Translations under genes and position numbers: made by a program
Part shown: in pieces, positions 1 through 8,854 of the stretch
Layout of the letters: each line of letters begins with the position of its first letter
Position numbering within the stretch: the first letter of the stretch is position 1
The notes under the pieces: generated by a model
What the model was told of the DNA's origin: nothing
Seen by the model: the letters and a program-made list of their open reading frames with translations, nothing else
The model's database searches: none
NCBI RefSeq assembly: GCF_037126265.1
Contig: NZ_JAYLLN010000021.1
Span: 1-64,000, forward strand
From: Sphingobacterium tenebrionis
GTDB taxonomy: Bacteria > Bacteroidota > Bacteroidia > Sphingobacteriales > Sphingobacteriaceae
Length of the DNA stretch: 64,000 nt
Direction of reading: 5' to 3'

Positions 1-227
1 ACCAATGACGATTAAAAATCTTACTCCCTCTCTCGCTGTATCCTAAATGAAATACAAAATTATATTCTGTTTCTTTAATTCCTATAACTTCCCTACAAAC
101 TTACGATGACGAAGGACTCCTCGCAATGACGCGGGGTGGAAAAAATAAAAAGAGGAACAAATGTTCCTCTTATTCAATATCCACATAGGTCTAACGTCTA
201 AAATCTATCATCTAACGTCTAAAAAAC
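1..227. other. Intergenic stretch with repeat remnants downstream of lysA
   Basis: No gene is visible. The stretch contains a fragment of the family-wide palindromic repeat arm (ACTCCTCGCAATGACG, 116-131), the lysA terminator (141-171), and a 14-base direct repeat TCTAACGTCTAAAA at 190-203 and 211-224. The short reading frames here are not supported as genes. Confidence 0.7.
141..171 (-). terminator. Rho-independent terminator of the aspartokinase-lysA operon
   Basis: Read on the minus strand there is a 9-bp perfect stem AAGAGGAAC/GTTCCTCTT with a four-base loop (plus-strand arms 150-158 and 163-171), followed directly by a T-rich tract. It lies about 60 bases past the lysA stop codon. Confidence 0.85.
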
Positions 228-1382
228 CTACCCATACACATACCTTATCTCATCCCTTAAATTATACCGGGATGCCATGACTTCACCATAGGCGCCGGCG
301 GTACGGATAGCGATCAGGTCTCCCCTTTCTGAAATAGGAAGGGTAACTTCCTTTCCAAAGCAGTCGGAGCTTTCACAGATAGGACCTACCACATCATAAT
401 TAAGTAATTCTTCCTGGTTTGAGCTGCCTAATTTTTCGATCTTATGGTAGGCTTGGTATAAAGCTGGACGCATTAATTCCGTCATTCCGGCATCTAAAAT
501 CAAAAAGTTCTTTTTGATTCCGCTTTTGGTGTACAGCACCTGGCTTACCAAGGTTCCGGATTGAGCCACAAGCGCTCTACCTAATTCAAAATGTACTTCC
601 TGATTGGGATTTCGCTCCAAGAACTTATCAAAAACATCAAAATAGGCTTCAAAGTCAGGCATCGGGTTTTCATCAGGCTGTTGGTAATCAACGCCTAATC
701 CCCCTCCTACGTTCAATACTTTAATGGTCGTTCCACGCTCTTCAAACCAATTCTTCCATTCATTCACCTTTACACAAAGGCTTTTGAATACATTCATATC
801 GGTGATCTGCGAACCAACATGAAAATGCAGACCCAACAGGTTCACATGCTCACAGGATCGTAGTACTGATGCCGCTTTCTCCAATTCGGAATTGGGAACC
901 CCGAATTTATTCTCATCCAGACCGGTGGTGATGTAATGGTGTGTATGCGCATCCACATTCGGATTGATCCGAAGGGAAATATTCGCTTTTACACCCAATT
1001 TACCAGCTAATTCATCAATGATCAACAGCTCTTGGATAGATTCCACGTTGAACGCAAATATTTGTTGTTCCAAGGCCAGGATGATCTCCTTATCGGATTT
1101 GCCTACGCCAGCAAAAGTAATCTGCGAAGCTGGGAAACCCATATCGATGGATTTTTGTACCTCATTGCCACTCACACAGTCGGCCCCATATCCCTTTGAT
1201 TGGATAAGTTCCAAAATACGGTCGTTGAAGTTCGCTTTAAGGGCGTAGTGTAAATGAAATCCCCGCTTGTCAGCAGCTTTTTTAGCGGCATCCAAGGTAT
1301 TTGCCAAAAGCTCCATATCATAATGGTAGAATGGCGTTTCTAAGGATTTCAAATGATTGATATCTAATTGATGTATGTTCAT
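228..1382 (-). CDS. lysA: Diaminopimelate decarboxylase
   Basis: PLP-dependent decarboxylase of 384 residues that converts meso-diaminopimelate to lysine, the last step of lysine synthesis. It belongs to the fold III (alanine racemase-like) family. The PLP lysine is K49 in HYALKANF. A GLHFHVGSQ motif (near 190), the glycine-rich GGGLGVDY (near 225), the active-site CESSD motif and the C-terminal GAYGEVMASRYN follow in the expected order. The usual EPGR loop reads ELGR here, which I believe is normal in Bacteroidota. It starts at an ATG seven bases after the aspartokinase stop, so the two are almost certainly one operon serving the aspartate family pathway. Confidence 0.95.
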   Translation of the reverse strand: MNIHQLDINHLKSLETPFYHYDMELLANTLDAAKKAADKRGFHLHYALKANFNDRILELIQSKGYGADCVSGNEVQKSIDMGFPASQITFAGVGKSDKEIILALEQQIFAFNVESIQELLIIDELAGKLGVKANISLRINPNVDAHTHHYITTGLDENKFGVPNSELEKAASVLRSCEHVNLLGLHFHVGSQITDMNVFKSLCVKVNEWKNWFEERGTTIKVLNVGGGLGVDYQQPDENPMPDFEAYFDVFDKFLERNPNQEVHFELGRALVAQSGTLVSQVLYTKSGIKKNFLILDAGMTELMRPALYQAYHKIEKLGSSNQEELLNYDVVGPICESSDCFGKEVTLPISERGDLIAIRTAGAYGEVMASRYNLRDEIRYVYG

Positions 1383-1389
1383 TATAGGT

Positions 1390-2703
1390 TTAGAAAAGTC
1401 TGTTATGTAAAGATCTTAGGGCTTCCACTTTATGTTCAGAATCCAACAGGATGGAAACGTTATAATCGGAACCGCCATAAGACACCATGCGTAATGGAAG
1501 ATGTTTTACAGCATCTAATACGCGCGCTGCATAGCCATGGGTGTTGGCACCAAAATCACCAACCACACAGATGATAGTCTGATTTCTGTCAACACTTACC
1601 CTACCGAAGTCTTCCACTTCGCGGATGATGTCGCCCAGGTTCTTGGTATCGTCGATGGATAAGGACACAGCCACTTCGGAGGTGGTAATCATATCGATCG
1701 GTGTTTTATAACGCTCAAAAATCTCAAAGATCTTACGTAGGAAACCATAGGCTAATAGCATTCTGGAGGAATGGATATGGATAGCCGTAATTTCATCCTT
1801 AGCAGCTACCGCACGGATAAATCCTTTCTGTCCACCATCTTTCGAAATCAGGGTTCCATAGGCTTTCGGATCCATGGTATTCAATAATCGTACAGGCACA
1901 TTATATTTTTGTGCTGGGAATACGCTTTGAGGATGCAGGATCTTAGCTCCAAAGTAGGCCAATTCTGCCGCTTCATCAAAGCTAAGGTTAGCGATTGGAG
2001 TCGTGTTCTTCACGATACGAGGGTCATTGTTATGCATCCCATCAATATCCGTCCAGATCTGAACCTCATCAGCTTGAATTGCTGCACCGATCAAGGAAGC
2101 GGTATAATCTGATCCACCGCGACGCAGGTTATCAATCTCACCGAAGGAATTGCGACAGATAAAACCTTGCGTGATGAACAGGGTGTTTTCTGGTGTTTCT
2201 TCTAAAATAGCCTCCAACTTCTCTTTGATAAAAGGCACGATAGGTTCATTATCCTCATCGATTTTCATGAAATCCAATGCTGGCAATAGCACAGACTTCA
2301 CTCCTTTTTCCTGTAAATACAGGTGCCAAAGATTAGTGGACATCAATTCCCCTTGCGCAAGGATGATCTTATCCTCCACAGGCGTAAACAGGTCGTTTGA
2401 TAAGGAGGAGATCAAGTTAAAGTGATAATCGATCAATTCTTTTCCATTCTTATATCCGTTCTCTGTGCTGAAGAGTTCCTTGATTAAGTTTTCGTACTTA
2501 TCCTTATGTTCACTAATTAATTGTTTGGCCTCGTCCTTCTTACCATTTAAAAGGGCTTTAGCAATTTCTACCAAGGCATTGGTCGTTCCAGCAACAGCTG
2601 AAAGTACAACAATTTGACGTTCTGCGGGATTTACTATGTCTAGTAATCCTTTGATACGTTCAGCACTTCCTACGGATGTTCCTCCGAATTTTAGAATTTT
2701 CAT
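1390..2703 (-). CDS. lysC: Aspartokinase (monofunctional)
   Basis: Phosphorylates aspartate, the first committed step towards lysine, threonine and methionine. The 437-residue protein opens with the KFGGTS nucleotide-binding motif (5-10), carries the aspartate-binding segment RRGGSDYTAS (194-203) and WTDIDGMHNNDPR (217-229), and ends in ACT regulatory domains (about 305-437) that in the family bind feedback inhibitors. No homoserine dehydrogenase domain is fused, unlike ThrA. It is the first gene of a two-gene operon with lysA. The gene symbol is assigned by function and neighbourhood; which aspartokinase isoform it is cannot be decided from sequence alone. Confidence 0.92.
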   Translation of the reverse strand: MKILKFGGTSVGSAERIKGLLDIVNPAERQIVVLSAVAGTTNALVEIAKALLNGKKDEAKQLISEHKDKYENLIKELFSTENGYKNGKELIDYHFNLISSLSNDLFTPVEDKIILAQGELMSTNLWHLYLQEKGVKSVLLPALDFMKIDEDNEPIVPFIKEKLEAILEETPENTLFITQGFICRNSFGEIDNLRRGGSDYTASLIGAAIQADEVQIWTDIDGMHNNDPRIVKNTTPIANLSFDEAAELAYFGAKILHPQSVFPAQKYNVPVRLLNTMDPKAYGTLISKDGGQKGFIRAVAAKDEITAIHIHSSRMLLAYGFLRKIFEIFERYKTPIDMITTSEVAVSLSIDDTKNLGDIIREVEDFGRVSVDRNQTIICVVGDFGANTHGYAARVLDAVKHLPLRMVSYGGSDYNVSILLDSEHKVEALRSLHNRLF

Positions 2704-2815
2704 ATCTACTTTTTATACAATTTTTTTTTGCGGGTGTGAATATAGGTTTTTTCACAAAAAAAGCGGCACAAATTCCTAAATGGTTTTGTGCCGCATACAT
2801 TTCTATGCGGAAGAA
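2704..2815. other. Spacer between the serCA and aspartokinase-lysA operons
   Basis: 112-base gap holding the serCA terminator and, by position, the promoter of the aspartokinase operon. No good TAnnTTTG box was identified here. Confidence 0.6.
2754..2794 (-). terminator. Terminator of the serCA operon
   Basis: Minus-strand stem GCGGCACAAA/TTTGTGCCGC (plus-strand arms 2763-2772 and 2785-2794) followed by a run of T (plus-strand A tract 2754-2762). It sits just past the serA stop codon. Confidence 0.85.
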
Positions 2816-3763
2816 CTACTTCTTCAGGTTCTCAATCAACAACTGAGCAAGTTCTTCACCGATTCTTTCCTGCGCCTCATTGGTCGCAGCACCAATATGT
2901 GGTGTCAAGGAAATCCTCGGATGTGTTAATATTTCTGTTCTAGGGCTAGGCTCGTTGTCAAAAACATCAAGTGCTGCAAAGGAAACTTTGCCGGAATTCA
3001 ATGCTTCAACCAATGCCAGTTCATCGATTACACCACCCCTAGAGGCGTTTACCAATCCTGCTCCATCTTTTAATAAGGCGAATTCTTCTTTTCCAATGAC
3101 AGGTTTATCGGTAAATGGAACATGCAGGGAGATGAAGTCAGCTTGACGGAAAATAGTTTCCAGATCAGCCTGTTCAACTGGAACTTCCACTTGGATTCCG
3201 CCGGAAAGTGTTAATGTTAAGGATTTAGGTCCTTCAAAAAGATCAGAATATAACACATTCATCCCTAATCCCAAGGCAATTTTGGCTGTTTCGCGGCCAA
3301 TACGACCAAAACCAACCACGCCTAATGTTTTTCCCTGTAATTCTACGCCAGCTGCATAAGCTTTTTTTAATGCACCAAAATTGGTCCCGCCCTCTAGAGG
3401 CATCTTGCGATTGGCATCGAATAAAAACCGAACGCCATTCAATAAATGGGCAAATACCAATTCCGCAACGGAATGCGAAGATGCAGCAGGTGTGTTGACT
3501 ACAGCAATTCCCTTTGATACGGCATAATCCACATCAATGTTGTCCATACCTACGCCACCACGACCGATAACTTTAAGATTTGGACAAGCATCGATCAATG
3601 CCTGTCTTATTTTTGTTGCACTACGAACGGTTACTGCATCGTAATCGTTCAAACGAAGAGCAAGCTCCTCTTGAGGAATATGGATGGTATCTACGATAAA
3701 TCCTGCATCCTCTAATATCTTTTTACCGATGGGATTAATTCCATCGTTTGCTAAAATTCTCAT
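2816..3763 (-). CDS. serA: D-3-phosphoglycerate dehydrogenase (short form)
   Basis: Oxidises 3-phosphoglycerate to 3-phosphohydroxypyruvate with NAD, the first step of serine synthesis. It is a D-isomer-specific 2-hydroxyacid dehydrogenase of 315 residues. The Rossmann motif is VGFGRIGRE (150-158), and the catalytic residues are R242 in NASRGGVID, E271 in DVFDNEP and H289 in PHIGAAT. The protein ends after the catalytic domain, so the C-terminal ACT domain that mediates serine inhibition in longer homologues is absent. It lies six bases after serC. A related 2-hydroxyacid dehydrogenase is possible, but the serC context supports SerA. Confidence 0.9.
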   Translation of the reverse strand: MRILANDGINPIGKKILEDAGFIVDTIHIPQEELALRLNDYDAVTVRSATKIRQALIDACPNLKVIGRGGVGMDNIDVDYAVSKGIAVVNTPAASSHSVAELVFAHLLNGVRFLFDANRKMPLEGGTNFGALKKAYAAGVELQGKTLGVVGFGRIGRETAKIALGLGMNVLYSDLFEGPKSLTLTLSGGIQVEVPVEQADLETIFRQADFISLHVPFTDKPVIGKEEFALLKDGAGLVNASRGGVIDELALVEALNSGKVSFAALDVFDNEPSPRTEILTHPRISLTPHIGAATNEAQERIGEELAQLLIENLKK

Positions 3764-3769
3764 TAATTA

Positions 3770-4837
3770 TTATTTGTGATTTTCTTCAAATTCTCTCATG
3801 GTATCGACTAAAGCATTGATGGATGAAATGGTCAATGCATTGTAAACCGATGCACGGAATCCACCAACGGAACGATGACCTTTGATACCTACTAAATTAC
3901 GTTCTTTTGCTAACGCTAAGAATTCAGCTTCCAATTCAGGGCTGTCCATAACAAACGTAATATTCATTCTCGAACGGTCTTCTACAGCGGCTGTTCCCTT
4001 GAAGAATGGGTTTCTGTCAATCTCCTCGTACAAAGTACGTGCTTTAATGATGTTCTCCTGCTCAATGACATCCACCCCTCCTTTCGCTTTTAACCAACGA
4101 AGGTTTAACATGGAAACATAAATGGAGAATACTGGCGGCGTATTATACATGGATCCTGCTTTTGCGTGGGATTCGTAATCAAAAATAGTTGGGAAGGTAC
4201 GGCCTGATTTTCCGAACAATTCATTTTTGATGATCACAAGCGTTACACCTGCCGGTCCCATGTTTTTCTGAGCGCCAGCGTAGATCAGATCGAACTCGGA
4301 AACATCAATTTTTCGGCTTAGGATATCCGAAGACATGTCTACTACCGTTGGAACTGCAGTTGCTGGTTTTTCAAAAACTTCGGTTCCATAAATGGTATTA
4401 TTCGACGTATAATGGAAGTATGCTGCATCTGCTGGGATTTGGAAATCCTTGGGGATGTAGGAATAATTCTGGTCACTCGAAGAAGCCACGATCTCGACAT
4501 GTCCTACTTTTTTTGCTTCTTTAGCGGCCTTAGTTGCCCAAACACCGGTATCTAAATAAGCTGCCCTCCCATTTTCTGGAAGAAGATTCATAGGAACCAT
4601 GGCAAATTGTTGCGTAGCACCACCTTGTAAGAAAAGAATGGAATAATCTTCAGGGACATTCAATAGCTCCCTAACGAGACGCTCAGTCTCTACGACTACC
4701 TCTTCAAATTCTTTGGAACGATGCGAAACCTCTAAGATAGAAAGACCTGTACCATTAAAATCAAGCACTGCTTTTGCAGCTTCTTCAAAGACTTCCTTTG
4801 GTAGAATACAAGGACCTGCACCGAAATTATGTTTCAT
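3770..4837 (-). CDS. serC: Phosphoserine aminotransferase
   Basis: PLP aminotransferase of 355 residues that converts 3-phosphohydroxypyruvate to phosphoserine using glutamate; it may also serve the parallel step in pyridoxal phosphate synthesis. It starts with the typical NFGAGPCILP, carries SHRS (38-41) and LQGGATQQF (70-78), and the PLP lysine is K191 in YAGAQKNMGPAG. The length is standard for the family. It is the first gene of the serC-serA operon, with a promoter about 75 bases upstream. Confidence 0.95.
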   Translation of the reverse strand: MKHNFGAGPCILPKEVFEEAAKAVLDFNGTGLSILEVSHRSKEFEEVVVETERLVRELLNVPEDYSILFLQGGATQQFAMVPMNLLPENGRAAYLDTGVWATKAAKEAKKVGHVEIVASSSDQNYSYIPKDFQIPADAAYFHYTSNNTIYGTEVFEKPATAVPTVVDMSSDILSRKIDVSEFDLIYAGAQKNMGPAGVTLVIIKNELFGKSGRTFPTIFDYESHAKAGSMYNTPPVFSIYVSMLNLRWLKAKGGVDVIEQENIIKARTLYEEIDRNPFFKGTAAVEDRSRMNITFVMDSPELEAEFLALAKERNLVGIKGHRSVGGFRASVYNALTISSINALVDTMREFEENHK

Positions 4838-4909
4838 TTTTTACTGTTAAATTGTTAAAAATAAGGATGATAAATCGTCTGGTGAAACGGATTTTATCGT
4901 AAGAAAGAA

Positions 4910-4945
4910 CAAAGGTAAAACATTTTTAAAATTTTTTAAAGCAAA
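4910..4945 (-). promoter_or_regulatory. Probable serCA promoter (Bacteroidota type)
   Basis: On the minus strand a perfect -7 box TACCTTTG (plus-strand 4910-4917) lies about 73 bases before the serC start. A TTTG that could serve as the -33 element is at plus-strand 4942-4945, 24 bases away, somewhat more than the usual 19-21. The -7 match is convincing, the -33 less so. Confidence 0.5.
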
Positions 4946-5092
4946 TTCCTTATTTGTTTTAAAAATCACAAAATATATTATTGTTTGATATTAATTTGTC
5001 ATACAAAAGGCATTTAGGCTTCCATAAATTCTTTTGTCAAAAAAATTAACAATTGCCTTTGAATGTTGATATTTTTAATGCCTTAAATACTG

Positions 5093-5154
5093 TTTAATGC
5101 CACAAAAATTGTGTACCTTCGCCTGTTAGGTGTAATCAATTGGATGATGCACCT
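5093..5154 (+). promoter_or_regulatory. Candidate gyrA promoter and leader
   Basis: A TACCTTCG box (5114-5121) differs from the TAnnTTTG consensus at one base. The upstream TTTA at 5093-5096 is 17 bases away, so the -33 element is weak. Between this box and the gyrA start a small inverted repeat AGGTG/CACCT (5128-5132 and 5150-5154) could form a leader hairpin. Both are suggestions only. Confidence 0.35.
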
Positions 5155-5180
5155 GAATGTTTGATTGAAACCAAAAAAGA

Positions 5181-7733
5181 ATGGCTGAAGAAACAGAAAA
5201 CGAAAACAACTTAGTACCTGCCGAAAACAGGATTATCCCCATCAATATTGAAGACCAAATGAAATCGGCCTACATCGATTATTCGATGTCGGTTATCGTT
5301 TCTCGCGCCCTACCGGATGCACGTGATGGTTTCAAACCGGTTCACCGCCGTGTATTGTACGGTATGTTGGACTTGGGGGTAACTAGTGGAAAACCTTTTA
5401 AGAAATCTGCCCGTATTGTCGGGGATGTATTAGGTAAGTATCACCCACATGGTGACTCATCAGTTTACGATACGATGGTTCGTATGGCTCAAGATTGGTC
5501 CTTACGCTATCCATTGGTCGATGGACAGGGAAACTACGGTTCCCTAGATGGTGACCCACCAGCGGCAATGCGTTATACCGAGGCTAGACTTCGGAAGATC
5601 GCTGAAGAAATGCTTGCCGATATCCAAAAGGACACGGTAGACTTTCAATTGAACTTTGATGATTCCCTTCAGGAACCAACCGTTCTTCCGACCAGGATCC
5701 CGAACCTATTAGTAAATGGTGCTTCCGGTATTGCGGTAGGTATGGCCACCAATATGGCGCCTCATAACCTAACGGAGGTGATCGATGGTACTATTGCTTA
5801 TATTGATAATAGAGACATTGAGATTTCGGAATTGATGACCTATGTAAAAGGTCCTGACTTCCCTACCGGAGGTTTGATCTACGGATTTTCTGGGGTTAAA
5901 GATGCATTCGAAACTGGTCGTGGCCGTATTGTGATGCGCGCTAAGGCGGAGATCGAAACGACCAAAACCGGTAAGGAAATTATTGTGGTAACCGAGATCC
6001 CTTACCAAGTGAACAAAGCAGAGATGATTAAACGTACTGCTGACTTGGTTCATGAAAAGAAAATCGAGGGAATTTCTGAGATCAGAGATGAATCGGCGAA
6101 AGATATCCGTGTGGTTTATGAAATTAAGCGTGACGCCAATGCCAATGTGGTATTGAACAACTTATATAAGTACACCGCTTTACAGACTTCTTTCTCGGTA
6201 AACAATATCGCCTTGGTAAAAGGTCGTCCGATGTTGATGAACTTAAAGGATATGATCCATGAGTTCGTTGAACACCGCCACGATGTGGTTATACGTAGAA
6301 CGAGGTTTGAATTAGCCGAAGCTGAAAAACGTGCGCATATATTAGAAGGATACTTGATCGCATTAGATCACCTGGATGAAGTGATCCAATTGATCCGTAA
6401 TTCCGATACGCCAGAAGATGCGCGTGTTGGATTGATGGAGCGATTTGGATTGTCTGACATACAGGCAAGAGCTATCTTGGACATGACCCTAAGAAGATTG
6501 ACAGGACTAGAGCGCGATAAGATCAAAGAAGAATATGCGGAATTGATGAAGACCATCGAATACTTAAAAGAAGTTTTAGCGGATGAGTCTTTACGCTTTA
6601 AGATCATCAAGGAAGAACTTGTTGAGGTTAGGGAGAAGTATGGTGATGAGAGAAGATCTCATATCGTACATTCTGCTGAGGATATGCGTATGGAAGATTT
6701 CATCGATGATGAAGAAGTGGTGATCACTATCTCCCATAACAGTTACGTAAAACGTACGCCATTAACAGAATACCGTCGTCAAGGACGTGGTGGTAAAGGT
6801 GCTATCGGGTCAACAACCCGCGATGAGGACTTTACAGAGCATATTATTACGGCATCTGCACATAACTACTTATTGTTATTTACAGAAGCTGGACGTTGTT
6901 TCTGGCTGCGCGCCTTCGAGATTCCGGAAGGAAGCAGAACATCTAAAGGAAGAGCACTACAGAATATCATCAATATTCCAAAAGATGAAAAGATCAAGGC
7001 TTATATCAAAGTCACCAATCTGAAGGATCAAGAGTACCTGGAAAACAACTACATCATCATGTGTACGAAAAAAGGTACGATCAAGAAAACATCATTGGAA
7101 GCATACTCAAGACCAAGAGCAAATGGTATCAACGCGATCAACATCAATGATGGAGATCAATTGATCGAAGCAACCTTGACTTCGGGTACAAGTGAAATTG
7201 TGATGGCGCTTCGTTCTGGTCGTGCGATCCGTTTTAACGAGTCGACTGTTCGCCCGATGGGAAGAACGGCAACTGGTGTTCGCGGAATCACCTTAGCACA
7301 TGAAAAAGATGAGGTAGTTGGCATGATTAGTGTTAATGATCAAGAGACAACTGTATTGGTAGTTTCTGAAAAAGGTTTCGGAAAACGTACGGATATTGAA
7401 GATTACCGAATCACAAACCGTGGTGGTAAAGGTGTAAAAACCATTAACGTAACGGATAAGACCGGTGAACTTGTTGCGATCAAAGGTGTAACCGATGAGA
7501 ATGACTTGATGATTATTAATAAATCAGGTATTGTTATTCGAATTGGTGTGGAAAGTTTACGAGTGATGGGACGTGCAACGCAAGGTGTAAAACTGATTAC
7601 ATTGAAAGATACGGATGCAATTGCTTCCATTACTAAAGTAGAAAGACAAGAAGAGGAAGAATTTGATGGCGAAGAAACAGAAAATCAATCTGAAAATAGC
7701 TCAAGTAATCCTGAGAATGAAGAACAAGAATAA
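5181..7733 (+). CDS. gyrA: DNA gyrase subunit A
   Basis: Breakage-reunion subunit of gyrase; with GyrB it introduces negative supercoils. The 850-residue protein starts with the conserved YIDYSMSVIVSRALPDARDG (31-50), and the catalytic tyrosine is Y132 in AAMRYTEAR. The quinolone-determining region reads KYHPHGDSSVYDT, with S93 and D97 at the positions of E. coli S83 and D87, i.e. the susceptible-type residues. The GyrA box in the C-terminal wrapping domain is QGRGGKG. The last 30 residues are a strongly acidic tail, as in many gyrases. ParC is the alternative, but the GyrA box supports GyrA. The A-rich leader AAAAAAGA before the ATG is typical for the phylum. Confidence 0.97.
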   Translation: MAEETENENNLVPAENRIIPINIEDQMKSAYIDYSMSVIVSRALPDARDGFKPVHRRVLYGMLDLGVTSGKPFKKSARIVGDVLGKYHPHGDSSVYDTMVRMAQDWSLRYPLVDGQGNYGSLDGDPPAAMRYTEARLRKIAEEMLADIQKDTVDFQLNFDDSLQEPTVLPTRIPNLLVNGASGIAVGMATNMAPHNLTEVIDGTIAYIDNRDIEISELMTYVKGPDFPTGGLIYGFSGVKDAFETGRGRIVMRAKAEIETTKTGKEIIVVTEIPYQVNKAEMIKRTADLVHEKKIEGISEIRDESAKDIRVVYEIKRDANANVVLNNLYKYTALQTSFSVNNIALVKGRPMLMNLKDMIHEFVEHRHDVVIRRTRFELAEAEKRAHILEGYLIALDHLDEVIQLIRNSDTPEDARVGLMERFGLSDIQARAILDMTLRRLTGLERDKIKEEYAELMKTIEYLKEVLADESLRFKIIKEELVEVREKYGDERRSHIVHSAEDMRMEDFIDDEEVVITISHNSYVKRTPLTEYRRQGRGGKGAIGSTTRDEDFTEHIITASAHNYLLLFTEAGRCFWLRAFEIPEGSRTSKGRALQNIINIPKDEKIKAYIKVTNLKDQEYLENNYIIMCTKKGTIKKTSLEAYSRPRANGINAININDGDQLIEATLTSGTSEIVMALRSGRAIRFNESTVRPMGRTATGVRGITLAHEKDEVVGMISVNDQETTVLVVSEKGFGKRTDIEDYRITNRGGKGVKTINVTDKTGELVAIKGVTDENDLMIINKSGIVIRIGVESLRVMGRATQGVKLITLKDTDAIASITKVERQEEEEFDGEETENQSENSSSNPENEEQE

Positions 7734-8835
7734 TCTATTTATCGGAGCTTTAGCTCTCCTATTTGTATTATTTTCACAAGCTTCTTATGGGCAATCTGCC
7801 TATAAGGAGGCTAGTAATGCGTTTGCTTTATATACGCAGACTGGAGATATCAAGAATTTAGATAATGCCATGAAACAATTGGGCAATATCTATAAAACCA
7901 AAAAAGACTCCACGAAGACTAGGGTAAATGTATTACGCGCGATGGTGTTAAGCTCGCTCGCTTATGCGGATTCTAATCGTACCGTAAAAACGAACATCAA
8001 TCAGGATCCTATCGATCTTACTTTCCAAACTCTTGGAAAATTAACTGATAAGGATAAGGAAGGATATCCTGGTGAGATGGATTACGTGAAGCAGAATTTG
8101 GCAGCTGCATTGATTACCCGTGCGAATAAGGCTTTGAAAGACAATAAATTTGATGCGGCATATCAAGATTTCAGTAAAGTGGATGAAATGCACGTCAAAT
8201 CGGAAGATGTCACCTATAACCTGGCATTATTAGCAAATAAGGCTGGTAAATTGCAAGAGTCGGTTAAGTTTTATAAAGCTATACTTGAGTCGGAAAAAGT
8301 TACTCCTCAGCAATACATTGAACTTTCTGATATTTATGATAAATTAGGGGAAAAGCAATTGGCTTTGAGTACGCTTGAAACTGGTCGAACCAAATTTCAG
8401 GAAGAAAAATCCTTATTGTTCCTTTTGATTGATAAATATGCGAAGAACAAAGCTTACGATGCGATTGTTCCTTTAATTGGAGAAGCATTAAAATACGAAC
8501 CGGAGAATATAGATCTTAATTATTTAGCGGGTTATGCAAATGAAAATGCAAACCAGGTAGCTATAGCTAAGACCTATTATGAAAAGGTTTTGCAATTGGA
8601 TGCAAATAATTATGAATCTAATTTAGCCTTGGGATTAATCTATTTAAAAGATTTCTTGTCTGATACCTCGAATCAAGAAGCGCAGTATAATGCACAGAAC
8701 TATCTTTTAAAAGCGAATGAGATTAAGCCTTATGAGATCAATGCGTTGAAATCATTGGCGTTGTATTATGAAAAGGCGGAAGATGCAACGCAATTGGATC
8801 GTGTAAACATGTTATTGAACCAACTTACAAATTAA
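7717..8835 (+). CDS. Exported tetratricopeptide-repeat protein
   Basis: A 372-residue secreted or periplasmic protein of unknown role. The ATG at 7717 gives a clear signal peptide (MKNKNNLF followed by a hydrophobic core and ASYGQS, cleavage near residue 27); an in-frame start further upstream would bury this signal. The start lies inside gyrA, overlapping its last 17 bases in another frame, which suggests translational coupling. The mature part is made of helical TPR-like repeats, with recognisable units around residues 150-330. The next gene encodes a protein of the same architecture, so the pair may form a complex or be paralogues. TPR proteins are scaffolds, and no enzymatic motif is visible. 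Confidence 0.85.
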   Translation: MKNKNNLFIGALALLFVLFSQASYGQSAYKEASNAFALYTQTGDIKNLDNAMKQLGNIYKTKKDSTKTRVNVLRAMVLSSLAYADSNRTVKTNINQDPIDLTFQTLGKLTDKDKEGYPGEMDYVKQNLAAALITRANKALKDNKFDAAYQDFSKVDEMHVKSEDVTYNLALLANKAGKLQESVKFYKAILESEKVTPQQYIELSDIYDKLGEKQLALSTLETGRTKFQEEKSLLFLLIDKYAKNKAYDAIVPLIGEALKYEPENIDLNYLAGYANENANQVAIAKTYYEKVLQLDANNYESNLALGLIYLKDFLSDTSNQEAQYNAQNYLLKANEIKPYEINALKSLALYYEKAEDATQLDRVNMLLNQLTN

Positions 8836-8854
8836 TAAACAAAACAAATACGAT

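Larger units (their letters stand above)
4838..5180. other. Divergent promoter region between serC and gyrA
   Basis: 343 very AT-rich bases without a credible gene. The stretch drives serC to the left and gyrA to the right; the individual promoter candidates are listed separately. Nothing else could be recognised in its middle part. Confidence 0.7.

Noticed and set aside
5769..6053. Minus-strand reading frames inside gyrA
   Set aside because: Shadow frames opposite a highly conserved gene, with no initiation signal or family resemblance.
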